64,000 nucleotides of DNA from Streptomyces pilosus (GTDB taxonomy: Bacteria; Actinomycetota; Actinomycetes; Streptomycetales; Streptomycetaceae): NCBI RefSeq assembly GCF_014649835.1, contig NZ_BMTU01000005.1:124001-188000 (forward strand), written 5' to 3'. Each line of letters opens with the position of its first letter. Positions within the stretch are counted from its first letter, which is position 1. Shown piece after piece: positions 16,143 to 26,275 of this stretch. Made by a program: the position numbers and the translations under genes. The notes under the pieces are model-generated. The model did no database searches and had not been told where the DNA came from. It saw only the letters and a program-made list of their open reading frames with translations.

Positions 16143-17297
16143 GTGACCGAGACGGTCGTCAGCACGTCGACAGCGCGGCCGGGCGCGAAGGCCCCCGCGC
16201 CGGCCCCCACGCCGGCCCCCGCGGTGCGCGTCGCCGCCCCGGCGCGGTTGCGCGCCCTGGACGGGCTGCGGCTGGTGGCCGCGCTGATGGTGGCGGCGTA
16301 CCACTACGGCGGGCGCGGCGGCGAGGTCACCGAGGCCTGGGGCAGTTCCGCCCAGCAGCAGTTCCCGACCCTGCACACGGTGTTCTCCTACGGCTGTCTC
16401 GGGGTGCAGGTCTTCTTCGTGATCAGCGGGTTCGTGATCTGCATGAGCGGCTGGGGGCGGACCCCGACGTCGTTCCTCGCCTCCCGCGTCTCCCGGCTGA
16501 TGCCCGCCTACTGGGTGGCGGTCGTCCTGGTCACGGCCGTGTTCGCACTGCCGGTGGTCGCCTACGACGCGGTGTCGCCGAGCGACGCGCTCGTCAACCT
16601 GACGATGCTCCAGCAGCCGCTGGGGGCGGACCGGGTGCTGGGCGTGTGCTGGACGCTGTGGGTGGAGCTGCGTTTCTACGCGCTGTTCGCGCTGTTCGTC
16701 GTGCTGCCCGGCGCGAACCGCCGGCGGGTCCTGCTGTTCTGCGGTTGCTGGCTGCTGGCGTCCGTGCTCGCCCGGGCCGCCCGCGAACCACTGCTCGACC
16801 TGGTGCTGATGCCGGAGTACGCCCCGTTCTTCATCGGCGGGATCGGCCTGTACCTGGTCCACCGCGACCGCCGGGACGCCCACGGCTGGGGCATCACGGT
16901 GGCCGGCTTCCTGGTCGGGCAGCACTACGCGGTGGGCGAGCTGTGGAACGCCTCCGACCCGGACGCCTTCGCCCACCGCACCACGTTCGGCATCGTCCTG
17001 GTCGTCGCCGCCGGTTTCGCGGCGGTGGCGGCGATCGCCCTCGGGTGGCTGAGCCGGGCCGACTGGCGCTGGCTCACGGTGGCCGGGGCGCTCACGTACC
17101 CCTTCTACCTGGTCCACGAGCACCTGGGCTGGGTGGTGATCCACGCGCTGCACCGCGAGCTGCACGTGCCGTCGGCGGCGACGTTCGCGCTGACCGTGGG
17201 GACGATGCTGCTGCTGGCGTGGCTGCTGCACCGGTTCGTCGAGAAGCCGCTGACGCCGCGGCTGCGGACGGTGTTCTCCCGGACGCCGGCGCGCTGA
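16143..17297 (+). CDS. Membrane acyltransferase 3 family (OafA-like)
   Basis: Integral membrane O-acyltransferase of 384 aa with about ten hydrophobic segments. The family start RLRALDGLRLVAALMVAAYHYGG carries the catalytic-type His; CLGVQVFFVISGFVI is the second family signature. GTG 16143 is chosen with GAGGAG about 12 bases upstream; it gives a short Pro/Ala-rich cytoplasmic N-terminus (PAPAPTPAPA). About 200 bases of intergenic DNA separate it from the polysialyltransferase-like gene, so it has its own promoter. It probably acetylates or otherwise acylates the wall polymer; other targets such as a lipid or antibiotic are possible. Confidence 0.85.
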   Translation: MTETVVSTSTARPGAKAPAPAPTPAPAVRVAAPARLRALDGLRLVAALMVAAYHYGGRGGEVTEAWGSSAQQQFPTLHTVFSYGCLGVQVFFVISGFVICMSGWGRTPTSFLASRVSRLMPAYWVAVVLVTAVFALPVVAYDAVSPSDALVNLTMLQQPLGADRVLGVCWTLWVELRFYALFALFVVLPGANRRRVLLFCGCWLLASVLARAAREPLLDLVLMPEYAPFFIGGIGLYLVHRDRRDAHGWGITVAGFLVGQHYAVGELWNASDPDAFAHRTTFGIVLVVAAGFAAVAAIALGWLSRADWRWLTVAGALTYPFYLVHEHLGWVVIHALHRELHVPSAATFALTVGTMLLLAWLLHRFVEKPLTPRLRTVFSRTPAR

Positions 17298-17299
17298 GT

Positions 17300-17334
17300 C
17301 CGGCCGGGCGGGCCCCGTGCCGGGTCCCGGCCGG
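17300..17334. terminator. Bidirectional stem-loop between convergent genes
   Basis: 9-bp inverted repeat CCGGCCGGG / CCCGGCCGG around a GC-rich loop, placed in the 48 bases between the convergent acyltransferase and LysE-type genes. Confidence 0.5.
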
Positions 17335-17345
17335 CCGGGAGGGGC

Positions 17346-18002
17346 CTACGAGCCCGCCAGGGACAGCTTCGCCGCGAACCCCAGGAACAGGGCGCCCGCC
17401 GCCGAGGTGGCCCCCGCCGCCAGCCGCCGCCTGCGGCGGAACAGGTCGGCCAGGCGGGTGCCGCCGAAGATCAGCAGCGACAGGTACAGGAAGCTGGCGG
17501 TCTGGAGCAGGACGCCGAGGACCACGAACGACAGCGCGGGGTGCGCGTAACCGGGGTCCACGAACTGCACGAAGAAGGAGATCAGGAAGAGGATCGCCTT
17601 CGGGTTGAGCAGCGACACCACCAGGGCACGGCGGTAGGGGTGTTCCTCGCCGGCGGGCGCGGCCTCGGGCGTCCCGTCCTCCGCCGCCGGCCCGTCGTGC
17701 GCCTTCCACATGCTCCACGCCGAGCGCAGCATGCCGTACGCCATCCACGCCAGATAGCCGGCGCCCGCGTACTTCACCACCAGGAACAGCAGGGGGGTCG
17801 TGGTGAGCACCGAGGCCGCGCCGAGCGCCGCGAGCGTCATCAGCACGGCGTCGCCGGTGAACACGCCGGCCACCGCCGCGTAGCCGGTACGGACGCCCTT
17901 GCGGGCCGCGACGGACAGGACGTAGAGCGAGTTGGGGCCGGGCAGCAGGATGATGAGGGCCAGGCCCGCCAGGTAGGTGGGGAGGTCGATGACGCCGAAC
18001 AT
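17346..18002 (-). CDS. LysE/RhtB-family amino-acid exporter (LeuE-like)
   Basis: 218 aa, six predicted transmembrane segments, typical length for the family. The N-terminal segment YLAGLALIILLPGPNSLYVLS with the PGPN motif is the RhtB/LeuE signature. A hydrophilic loop (ExEAAPAGEEHPYRR) sits in the middle. Likely exports a neutral amino acid such as leucine, but specificity is unreadable. Its start is 63 bases beyond the stop of the methylmalonyl-CoA-mutase-type gene on the same strand, so co-transcription is possible. Confidence 0.85.
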   Translation of the reverse strand: MFGVIDLPTYLAGLALIILLPGPNSLYVLSVAARKGVRTGYAAVAGVFTGDAVLMTLAALGAASVLTTTPLLFLVVKYAGAGYLAWMAYGMLRSAWSMWKAHDGPAAEDGTPEAAPAGEEHPYRRALVVSLLNPKAILFLISFFVQFVDPGYAHPALSFVVLGVLLQTASFLYLSLLIFGGTRLADLFRRRRRLAAGATSAAGALFLGFAAKLSLAGS

Positions 18003-18065
18003 GGAGGGAGTGTCGCACGGGGGTGCGGCACTCCCGCCAGGGGTCTCAGCCCGCGAGAGGGCGGA

Positions 18066-19664
18066 TCAGAACGCGTCGCTCGGCACGTACGTGCCCCAGA
18101 CCTCCCGCAGCGCGTTGCACACCTCGCCGACCGTGGCCCGGGCCTTGAGGGCGTCCTTCATCGGGTACAGGACGTTGTCCTCGCCCTCGGCGGCCTTCCG
18201 CAGGGCCGCCAGCGCCGAGTCGACCGCCTGCTGGTCGCGTTCCGCGCGGAGCCGGGCGAGGCGTTCGGCCTGCTGGGCCTCGATGGCGGGGTCGACGCGC
18301 AGGGGCTCGTAGGGCTCCTCCTCGTCGAGCTGGAAGCGGTTGACGCCGACCACGACCCGCTCGCCGGAGTCGGTCTCCTGGGCGATGCGGTAGGCGGAGC
18401 GCTCGATCTCGCTCTTCTGGAAGCCGTGCTCGATGGCGTTGACGGCGCCGCCGAGGTCCTCCACCTTGCCCATCAGCTCCAGCGCCGCCGCCTCGACGTC
18501 GTCGGTCATCCTCTCGATGACGTAGGAGCCGGCGAACGGGTCGACCGTCGCCGTCACGTCCGTCTCGTAGGCGAGGACCTGCTGGGTGCGCAGGGCCAGG
18601 CGGGCGGACTTGTCGGTGGGGAGGGCGATCGCCTCGTCGAAGGAGTTGGTGTGCAGCGACTGCGTGCCGCCGAGCACCGCGCCCAGGCCCTGGACGGCGA
18701 CGCGGACCAGGTTGACCTCGGGCTGCTGCGCCGTCAGCTGCACCCCGGCCGTCTGCGTGTGGAAGCGCAGCATCAGCGACTTGGGGTTCTTCGCGCCGAA
18801 CTCCTCCTTCATCACCCGCGCCCAGATCCTGCGGGCCGCCCGGAACTTGGCGACCTCCTCCAGGATGGTCGTGCGGGCCACGAAGAAGAACGACAGGCGC
18901 GGGGCGAAGTCGTCGACGTCCATGCCGGCCGCGACCGCGGTGCGGACGTACTCGATGCCGTCGGCGAGGGTGAAGGCGATCTCCTGCGCGGGGGACGCGC
19001 CCGCCTCCGCCATGTGGTAGCCGGAGATCGAGATGGTGTTCCACTTCGGGATCTCGGCCCGGCAGTACTTGAAGATGTCGGCGATCAGCCGGAGCGAGGG
19101 CTTGGGCGGGAAGATGTACGTGCCCCGCGCGATGTACTCCTTCAGCACGTCGTTCTGGATCGTGCCGGTGAGCTTGTCGGCGCTCACGCCCTGCTCCTCG
19201 GCGACCAGTTGGTAGAGGAGCAGCAGGAGGGCGGCGGGGGCGTTGATCGTCATCGACGTGGAGACCTGGTCCAGCGGGATGCCGCCGAACAGCACCCGCA
19301 TGTCGTCGATGGAGTCGATGGCGACGCCCACCTTGCCGACCTCGCCGGAGGCGATCGGGGCGTCGGAGTCGTGGCCCATCTGGGTGGGCAGGTCGAAGGC
19401 GACCGACAGCCCCATGGTGCCGTTGGCGATGAGCTGCTTGTAGCGGGCGTTGGACTCCGTCGCCGTGCCGAAGCCGGCGTACTGGCGCATCGTCCACGGC
19501 CGGCCCGTGTACATCGTCGGGTACACGCCCCGGGTGAAGGGGTACGCCCCCGGCTCGCCCAGCTTCCCGGCCGGGTCCCAGCCCTCGAGGGCGTCCGGCC
19601 CGTAGACCGGTTCGATGGGCAGTCCACTCTCGGTGGACCGGGCACTGCCCGACTCGCGCGCCAT
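18066..19664 (-). CDS. Methylmalonyl-CoA mutase-type large subunit without B12 domain
   Basis: TIM-barrel acyl-CoA mutase subunit, 532 aa. Signatures: [67 protein letters not shown] and [13 protein letters not shown]. Tyr in RQYAGF and Arg in ARGTYIFPP are, from memory, the positions where methylmalonyl-CoA mutases differ from isobutyryl-CoA mutases (Phe/Gln), so methylmalonyl-CoA is favoured. The protein ends after the barrel plus a helical tail; the cobalamin-binding domain (DxHxxG) is absent, so a separate small subunit encoded elsewhere is needed. ATG 19664 has GGGAGG upstream. Confidence 0.9.
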   Translation of the reverse strand: MARESGSARSTESGLPIEPVYGPDALEGWDPAGKLGEPGAYPFTRGVYPTMYTGRPWTMRQYAGFGTATESNARYKQLIANGTMGLSVAFDLPTQMGHDSDAPIASGEVGKVGVAIDSIDDMRVLFGGIPLDQVSTSMTINAPAALLLLLYQLVAEEQGVSADKLTGTIQNDVLKEYIARGTYIFPPKPSLRLIADIFKYCRAEIPKWNTISISGYHMAEAGASPAQEIAFTLADGIEYVRTAVAAGMDVDDFAPRLSFFFVARTTILEEVAKFRAARRIWARVMKEEFGAKNPKSLMLRFHTQTAGVQLTAQQPEVNLVRVAVQGLGAVLGGTQSLHTNSFDEAIALPTDKSARLALRTQQVLAYETDVTATVDPFAGSYVIERMTDDVEAAALELMGKVEDLGGAVNAIEHGFQKSEIERSAYRIAQETDSGERVVVGVNRFQLDEEEPYEPLRVDPAIEAQQAERLARLRAERDQQAVDSALAALRKAAEGEDNVLYPMKDALKARATVGEVCNALREVWGTYVPSDAF

Positions 19665-19722
19665 GGTGTGATGCCTCCCGCTGAGCGGCGTTGCTCGACC
19701 TGATCGCCCGTTACCCGTCAGT

Positions 19723-19734
19723 TACTCACCAGTA
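19723..19734. promoter_or_regulatory. TACT-cacc-AGTA operator-like site
   Basis: Short inverted repeat TACT/AGTA with a 4-base centre, in the 294-base divergent region between the mutase (minus) and L,D-transpeptidase (plus) genes, about 59 bases upstream of the mutase start. Its form resembles TetR-type operators near acyl-CoA genes; no regulator is adjacent. The rest of the region shows no gene. Confidence 0.3.
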
Positions 19735-19958
19735 CTGGCCGACCCTTCGACGGACTGTAGCGGTGCGCGTGCGGCCCGGTGGAGGGGCGCACGCTGGGAC
19801 CTTCCTCACAGCCGCGGTGGGACCCCGCTCACAGGGTCCACCCCGGCCCTCGTCTTCCGGTCACTCACCACCATGCCCCTTTGTTCGGCGGCGGTCACCT
19901 CAGGGGTACACCTCAGGTGACGACCGGGCGCACGGCCGGCGGGACGAGGGGGGTTCGA

Positions 19959-20828
19959 GTGCGGGGTACGGGCACGGGGAGGCACGGGATCGCCGTCCTC
20001 GCGGCGCTGACCGCCCTCGCGGCGGGCGCGGCCGGCTGCACGGTGCGGCCGGCGGGCGCCGACGGGGAGGGCGGGCCGCCGGTGCGGATCGAGGTGCCGA
20101 GCCGGACGCCGTCCGGCGCGCCGGCGCCGTCGCGGGCGCCGGACGGCGCCGGGAAGCCGTCCGCCCGCGGCGGTCCGGCCTCGCCGCGCCCGGCCTCGCG
20201 CGTGCTGTGGTCACCGGGGGACTCCGGACGGGACGTGCGTGAGCTCCAGGCGCGGCTGCGGCAGGTCGCCTGGATCTTCCACGGGCCCACCGGGACCTAC
20301 GACGACCTGACGGCGAAGGCGGTCCGGGGCTTCCAGGGCCGGCGCGGGCTGCCGGCCACCGGGGTGACCGACCGGGCCACCTGGCAGCGGCTGGTCGCGA
20401 TGACGCGCGAGCCGGGCCGGTGGGAGCTGTACCTGATGGGCGGTCAGCCGGCCGACGCGCCCGATCCCCGGTGCCGGACCGGCCGGGTGCTGTGCATCAG
20501 CAAGACGAGCCGCACCCTGCGCTGGATGGTCGACGGGCGGACGGTGTCGACGCTGCCGGTGCGCTTCGGCTCCGAGTACACGCCGACCCGCGAGGGCGTC
20601 TTCCGGATCTACTGGAAGTCCCGGCACCACGTGTCCACGCTCTACGACTCGCCCATGCCGTACGCCATGTTCTTCAGCGGCGGCCAGGCCGTGCACTTCT
20701 CGGCGGACTTCGCCGCGCGGGGGTACGCCGGTTCCTCGCACGGCTGCGTCAACGTACGGGACGAGGAGGCGATCGCACGGCTGTACGAGCAGGTGAGGGA
20801 CGGCGACCGGGTCGTCGTCCACCGGTGA
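19959..20828 (+). CDS. L,D-transpeptidase lipoprotein (YkuD) with peptidoglycan-binding domain
   Basis: Envelope enzyme making 3-3 peptidoglycan cross-links or attaching proteins to peptidoglycan. 289 aa: signal segment with lipobox ending AGAAGC, a Pro/Ser-rich low-complexity linker, a PG_binding_1 domain (SGRDVRELQARLRQ ... VRGFQGRRGLPATG), and a YkuD catalytic domain ending in SSHGCVNVRDEEAI with the catalytic Cys and conserved His. GTG 19959 is preceded by GAGGGGGG about 6 bases upstream; GTG 19917 in the same frame is an alternative. It probably matters for branching or sporulation walls; that is inference. Confidence 0.9.
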   Translation: MRGTGTGRHGIAVLAALTALAAGAAGCTVRPAGADGEGGPPVRIEVPSRTPSGAPAPSRAPDGAGKPSARGGPASPRPASRVLWSPGDSGRDVRELQARLRQVAWIFHGPTGTYDDLTAKAVRGFQGRRGLPATGVTDRATWQRLVAMTREPGRWELYLMGGQPADAPDPRCRTGRVLCISKTSRTLRWMVDGRTVSTLPVRFGSEYTPTREGVFRIYWKSRHHVSTLYDSPMPYAMFFSGGQAVHFSADFAARGYAGSSHGCVNVRDEEAIARLYEQVRDGDRVVVHR

Positions 20829-20942
20829 GATGGGCGCGGGCGGGACCGGGGGAACGTGTCCCGCCCGCGCCGGGTGCACGAGCCGTGGGTACGGGGGGAA
20901 CCCCGGCTCCGTGCGACGGCCGATGACCAGTCGGCTCACTCA

Positions 20943-20972
20943 TTACTGCGTCACACGGGCCGGAAGTGTCAC
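20943..20972. repeat. 30-bp element, copy A (TTACTGCGT...AGTGTCAC)
   Basis: 26 of 30 bases match the element at 26246-26275, including TTACTGCGT, ACGGGCCGG and AGTGTCAC. Copy A is in the intergenic region between the convergent L,D-transpeptidase and membrane partner genes, about 40 bases beyond the latter's stop. Function unknown. Confidence 0.6.
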
Positions 20973-21014
20973 ACCTGGCGGCGAAGGGATCTCAGCGAAC
21001 GGTTGAAGCGCAGG

Positions 21015-22099
<1,085 letters not shown>

Positions 22100-22100
<1 letters not shown>

Positions 22101-22774
22101 CACATGTCCTTCTGCGTCCTCGCTCGCATCTGCGTCACACTCGCGGACGTCACCGTACGACGGCGTGGTTCTCGCTGGGGCGGAAGGGCGTCGAGAACCC
22201 CGGCGGATTCCGGTTGGGCTTCCGGATCGTCACCCAGCAACTCGGCCAGTCGTTTCAGGCCACGGTGCGCGGCGGTACGGACGGCACCGGGGCGTTTGCC
22301 CAGCGTCTCGGCGGCGGTCTTGGCGTCGAGGCCCACCACCACCCGCAGCACGACGGCCTCTGCCTGGTCGTGGGGGAGCCGGGAGATCAGCGAGAACGCG
22401 CCGTCGGTGGCCAGTGCCTCCATCGCCTCGCCGGCGGTGTCGGACTCGGCGGGGCGCCCGGTCAGTTCGGTCTCGTCGCCGCCGATCGCGGGGCGGCGCC
22501 CCCGCATCCGTATGTGGTCCAGGGCCCGGTTCCGGGCGATGCGGGCGGCCCAGCCGCGGAACCGGTCCGCGTCCCCGGTGAACCGCTCCAGGTCACGGGC
22601 GATCTGCAACCAGGCCTCGGACGTCACGTCCTCCGCGTCGGGCTCGCCGACCAGTGTCCTGACGTATCCCAGCAGCCGCGGATGCACCGCGCGGTACACA
22701 GTCCGGAAGGCGGTCTCGTCCCCCCGCTGTGCCGCACGCACCGCGGCGGTCAGCTCCGCGTCGTCCCCCAGCAC
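22100..22774 (-). CDS. Sigma-70 family (ECF-type) RNA polymerase sigma factor, module 1
   Basis: 224 aa with region 2 (HPRLLGYVRTLVGEPDAEDV ... FRGWAARIARNRALDHIR) and region 4 (LPHDQAEAVVLRVVVGLD ... LGKRPGAVRTAAHRGLKRLA). A C-terminal tail of about 40 residues rich in Arg follows. Start GTG 22774 has GAAGGG some 10 bases upstream. It is paralogous to the sigma factor at 24302-24991, and the downstream membrane gene is translationally coupled. Likely directs a stress or envelope regulon; target promoters are unknown. Confidence 0.9.
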
Positions 22775-23162
22775 CCGCGCGCGCCCTTCTGCGCCTCATC
22801 CGGCGCCGCTTACGCGGACCGGGTTGCTCGCCGTCGTGGTTGCTCGATCAGTGGTTGCGGTCGTGGGCCGCGGACCGGTTCGTGGTCAGGTGTCCGTCGC
22901 GGCCTGGCGCGAAAGGCACGTTACGGCCTGATTCCTCTCCCCGTCCATGTCCGTCCAAGATGCAACTAACCCGTGACACAGGATGGTGTGACAGAAAACG
23001 CACTCATGGCGCTGTAGAGGGTACGGGTCGCCGCGCGGCCCGTGCCGCGCGACGGCCGGGGCCTCTCCTGTGGGGGGTGGCGGCCTCGGCCGTTGCCTCG
23101 GCGACGGCGGCGTGAGCGCGTCTTTTCCTGTCTTCCCGGTAACCGCCGTGAGGCGGCGCACG
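22775..23162. other. Intergenic region between the two sigma modules, no gene seen
   Basis: 388 bases. Contains a direct repeat of GTGACA (about 22973 and 22988) in a GTGACACAGGATGGTGTGACA-like stretch (near 22972-22992), plausibly part of the promoter of the module 1 sigma gene on the minus strand. Open frames crossing it are Arg/Pro-rich shadows without start signals. Confidence 0.45.
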
Positions 23163-24050
23163 TTACGGGTTCCCGGTGCCCGGCTCGGCGGGTCCGCCCG
23201 CACCGCCGCCCGATCCGTTGCCCTGACCGCCGCCCGGGGCACCGCCCTGGCCCCCGTTCGCCTCGCGGCCCGCGTCGCCGGAGGAACCGTTTCCGGTCCC
23301 GCCCGGCCGGCCGGTGCCCTGCCTCCCCGGCGACGCCGGACTCCCGGACTGCCGCGCCGTGTCCTGTGCGGGCCGCTCGGCCTCCCGCCGCGCGGTTTCC
23401 AGCAGTTCCGCGCAGTAGGCCTCGACGCGCGCCGGCCCGCCCGCGGCCTCCGCGAGCCGCTTCCCGGCCGCCGACGCCGGGGCCCCGCCGCGCTCCCCCG
23501 CCCGCCCGAGGGTGCGGCACTCGGCCTCGGTGTCCCGGGAGCTCGCGGGGCGGCCCGTTTCCGCCCGGCCGGAACCGGCGTTCGGGGCGGCGGAGCCGGG
23601 GGCGGGCGGGGTGGTGGCGCCCGGGGACGCGTGGGTGTTCCCGGTGTCGCGCGCGGGGCGGTCCGGTGACGGGTCGGTCGCGCCGATCCCGGCGACCGCG
23701 ACACCGCTCAGGGTGAAGCCGGCGGCCAGGACGGAGAGCGTGGTCTTCAGCGGGACGCCGCCGAGCCGGCGCCGGCGGGCCCGCCAGTCGTCCCGGCGCC
23801 GGGTGCGCCCGCCGTGCGCTCCGGTGTCCCGCGCCGCCAGGAACGCGGCGACGGCCCGCTGTTCCGCCCCGGCGTCCACGCCCTCGCGGATCAGGGCGGC
23901 GGCGAGCAGCGCCTCCAGGCCGGCATCGTCGACGGCGGCCCCACCGCCGGGCGCGGGGCCGGGACCGCTCCGCGCGGCCGGTGTGCTCCCGGGGTGCACA
24001 CGCCGACGGCCGGTCCGTCCGCCGTCGTCGTCGCTCCGCCGTTCACCCAT
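23163..24050 (-). CDS. Membrane partner (putative anti-sigma factor), module 2
   Basis: 295 aa with the same layout as the module 1 protein: cytoplasmic N-terminal region of about 110 residues (DDAGLEALLAAALIREGVD ... AVAAFLAARDTG), one transmembrane segment (LSVLAAGFTLSGVAVAGIG), and a low-complexity extracytoplasmic part with the shared Cys unit (AECRTLGRAG ... AEAAGGPARVEAYCAELL) and a Gly/Asn-rich tail. ATG 24050 has GGGAACGG upstream. It is separated by 251 bases from its sigma gene, unlike module 1. No named family recognised. Confidence 0.6.
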   Translation of the reverse strand: MGERRSDDDGGRTGRRRVHPGSTPAARSGPGPAPGGGAAVDDAGLEALLAAALIREGVDAGAEQRAVAAFLAARDTGAHGGRTRRRDDWRARRRRLGGVPLKTTLSVLAAGFTLSGVAVAGIGATDPSPDRPARDTGNTHASPGATTPPAPGSAAPNAGSGRAETGRPASSRDTEAECRTLGRAGERGGAPASAAGKRLAEAAGGPARVEAYCAELLETARREAERPAQDTARQSGSPASPGRQGTGRPGGTGNGSSGDAGREANGGQGGAPGGGQGNGSGGGAGGPAEPGTGNP

Positions 24051-24301
24051 GTCCGTTCCCGTCCCTGCTCGATCCTGTCCGGTCCCGCGAGGCCCTGCCC
24101 GGCCCGTCCGGGACTCCCGGCCCGGGCGGCCGCTTCCGGCCCGGGCCGCGCAGGTGGTGCCCGCCCGGACCGACGGATACGTCCCGCGTGTCCGGCCTGT
24201 TCAGCGCCCGGCCCGCGGGGGCCGCCGCGGGCCGCCGGGCCCGGACGGCCCGGGCCGCGTGTCGCCGCGCCGCCCTCCGGGGGTCGCGGGCCGGCCGACG
24301 T

Positions 24302-24991
24302 TCATGCCGATCCACCCAGCGTCTTCGGCGCCTCATCCGTCACACCGTCGACGCCGAGCTGCCGCGCCAGCCGTTTCAGCCCCCGGTACGCGGCCGTCCG
24401 TACTGCGCCCGGCCGCTTGCCGAGGACCCGCGCGGCGGCGGGGCCGTCGAGGCCGACGACCACGCGCAGCAGCACCGCCTCGGCCTGGTCGCGCGGCAGG
24501 CCGCCGACCAGTTCGAGCGCGTACTCGGTGGACAGGGCCTCCATGGCCTGGTCATGGGTGTTCTGCGGTCCGGGCAGGTCCAGGACGTCCTGTTCCAGCG
24601 CCGACGGCCGGGGCCGCGCCCGCTGCCGGCGCAGGTGGTCCAGGGCCCGGTGCCGGGCGATGGTCGCCGTCCAGCCCCGGAAGCCGGCCCCGTCGCCCCG
24701 GAACCTCCCCAGGTCCCGGGCGATCTCCAGCCAGGCGTCCGACATCACGTCCTCGGCGTCGTCCCCGACCAGCCCGCGCACGTAGCCGAGCAGCCCCGGA
24801 TGGACGAGCCGGTAGGCCGTGGCGAAGGCGGACTCGTCCCCCTTCTGGGCCCGCGCGACGGCCGCGCCCAGTTCCCCGTCGTACGCCTGTGTGCGGCGGG
24901 ATTCCCCTCCGTGGCCCAAGAACCGTCCTTGTCCGTACCGAGCGGGCAGCGCGTCGAGCTCGCTTGGCGTGAGCACGTCCGACGGCCTCAC
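24302..24991 (-). CDS. Sigma-70 family (ECF-type) RNA polymerase sigma factor, module 2
   Basis: Paralogue of the module 1 sigma factor. Region 2 reads HPGLLGYVRGLVGDDAEDV ... FRGWTATIARHRALDHLR, region 4 LPRDQAEAVLLRVVVGLD ... LGKRPGAVRTAAYRGLKRLA, so the DNA-reading helix is nearly the same in both. Start uncertain: the frame is open to 25099, but GTG 24991 (VRPSDVLTPSELDALPARYG) is taken as the more likely of two weak starts, giving 229 aa. The N-terminal extension of about 50 residues before region 2 is absent from module 1. Confidence 0.85.
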   Translation of the reverse strand: MRPSDVLTPSELDALPARYGQGRFLGHGGESRRTQAYDGELGAAVARAQKGDESAFATAYRLVHPGLLGYVRGLVGDDAEDVMSDAWLEIARDLGRFRGDGAGFRGWTATIARHRALDHLRRQRARPRPSALEQDVLDLPGPQNTHDQAMEALSTEYALELVGGLPRDQAEAVLLRVVVGLDGPAAARVLGKRPGAVRTAAYRGLKRLARQLGVDGVTDEAPKTLGGSA

Positions 24992-25067
24992 ACCCCCACG
25001 GTCATCAGCGTCGGGCGCGACGAATGTGTCACAGCTCGTCAGACGCCTCGTGCGGCGGGTCAGGGGA

Positions 25068-25481
25068 TCACGGCCGCTGCTCCCCGTCACAGGCGTCACG
25101 GCACAGCAGCCGCAGGGACCCCTCGCCCGTGTAGCAGCGGCGGGCCTCGTCGATCGGGTCCCAGAGGCGCCCGTCCGGGGTGCGGATCCAGTGGTCGCCG
25201 CCGGAGGCCCACCACTCGGCTCCGGCCTGACGGGCGATCACCTCCCCCGCGTAGGCGCCGAATCCGCGCAGCACCAGTTCCACGGCGGCGTACGGGGCGG
25301 CCTCCCGGCGGATGTCCTCGATCATCCGGTCGACGCTCCACAGGCTGCGCGCCGAGTAGTCGAGGCGCAGCCGCGCCCCCTCGCGCATCGCCGCCACCGC
25401 GTCCGCCGCCCAGCGGACCGGCTTCGTCGCGGCCGAGGGCCTGGTCTCCTGCTGTGTCGTCACAGTCGTCGCAGTCGTCAC
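25068..25481 (-). CDS. Small conserved actinobacterial protein, function unknown
   Basis: About 137 aa if GTG 25481 is used (a second GTG lies at 25463). The first 20 residues are low complexity (VTTATTVTTQQETRPSAATK). The folded core has RLDYSARSLWSVDRMIEDIR, VELVLRGFGAYAGEVIARQAGAEWW and GDHWIRTPDGRLWDPIDEARR, with regular alpha/beta alternation and no membrane segment or signal. Codon use is typical of the genome, so it is a real gene. It starts about 490 bases upstream of the module 2 sigma start, on the same strand. I do not recognise a family. Confidence 0.65.
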   Translation of the reverse strand: MTTATTVTTQQETRPSAATKPVRWAADAVAAMREGARLRLDYSARSLWSVDRMIEDIRREAAPYAAVELVLRGFGAYAGEVIARQAGAEWWASGGDHWIRTPDGRLWDPIDEARRCYTGEGSLRLLCRDACDGEQRP

Positions 25482-25601
25482 ATCTTCAAGAGCGCTGCGG
25501 CGAACCGTTTCGTCACCCGGATTCCGGGAGGTGACCCCACGGGTGCAGGACCACCCCGGCACGGTCACAGGACCTGCCGGCCGTGACGGTCCCGCCGCGC
25601 C

Positions 25602-26162
25602 TCAGCCGTCCCTGCGGCTGCGGCGGGACACCGCGGCGCGGAGCACCCGCCGGCCCTCCGTCGACACCTCCAGCGCGCCGCGCAGTCCCGCCGGACCATG
25701 GGCGGACATCAGTTCCAGGACAGCGGTCTGGCGGCGCAGTTCGGCGGCGAGGAGCGGTGACAGGCCGTCCGCGGGACCCTCACGGCAGGCGTCCGCGAGC
25801 CCGGCGTCACCGGCGACGGCGCCGTCCAGCAGCCGGTGGATGCGCAGCGCGCCGAGGGAGCAGGCGTCGGCCCACTCCCGCAGCCCGGCACCGGAGCGCT
25901 CCGCGGGGGCGGTGGCGAGCATCCGCCGCGCTTCCGCCACGCAGTCCCGCGCGCCGTCGGCCGTCGCGTCCAGCCTGACGCGCGTCTGCTCCAGCCGCTC
26001 GGCCCAGTCGCCGGGGGCGGCGTCCTCCGCGAGGCTCGCCCACAGCGGGCGTACCGCCTCGTCGTCGCCACCGAGCAACGGCACGCACCGATCCAAACAA
26101 GCCAACCCGCTCACGGTCAGCCCGCGCTCGTCGGCCTGCGCGATCAACTCCACCAGGCTCAT
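25602..26162 (-). CDS. Conserved helical protein, function unknown
   Basis: 186 aa from ATG 26162, preceded by GGGAGG. Nearly all helical by composition (MSLVELIAQADERGLTVSGL ... EDAAPGDWAERLEQTRVRLD ... LLAAELRRQTAVLELMSAHG), with a few Cys (LACLDRC, ARDCVAEA, WADACSLGAL, LADACREG) that are not in a zinc-finger spacing. Soluble, cytoplasmic. Same strand as neighbours. No catalytic motif seen. The longer frame to 26288 is rejected because it overlaps the preceding gene's stop and lacks start signals. Confidence 0.65.
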   Translation of the reverse strand: MSLVELIAQADERGLTVSGLACLDRCVPLLGGDDEAVRPLWASLAEDAAPGDWAERLEQTRVRLDATADGARDCVAEARRMLATAPAERSGAGLREWADACSLGALRIHRLLDGAVAGDAGLADACREGPADGLSPLLAAELRRQTAVLELMSAHGPAGLRGALEVSTEGRRVLRAAVSRRSRRDG

Positions 26163-26245
26163 CCACGCCTCCCTCTGCGGGTCGTCACAGGCCCCCCGAT
26201 GAGGCCCTGTACGGGCCTCACGCCTCACGGAGCCCGCATTTCCCC

Positions 26246-26275
26246 TTACTGCGTGCGACGGGCCGGGAGTGTCAC
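26246..26275. repeat. 30-bp element, copy B (TTACTGCGT...AGTGTCAC)
   Basis: Second copy of the element at 20943-20972 (26/30 identical). Here it overlaps the TGA (26272-26274) of the gene at 26272-26778 and lies about 84 bases upstream of ATG 26162. Confidence 0.6.

Noticed and set aside
8675..17297. The glycopolymer cluster as a horizontally acquired island
   Set aside because: No integrase, tRNA, direct repeats or clear drop in GC were seen at its borders, and gene style matches the neighbours; it looks like chromosomal core.
19950..19965. GGTTCGAGT-like sequence considered as a tRNA T-arm
   Set aside because: No acceptor stem, D-arm or anticodon arm can be drawn around it; it is the ribosome site and start of the L,D-transpeptidase gene.
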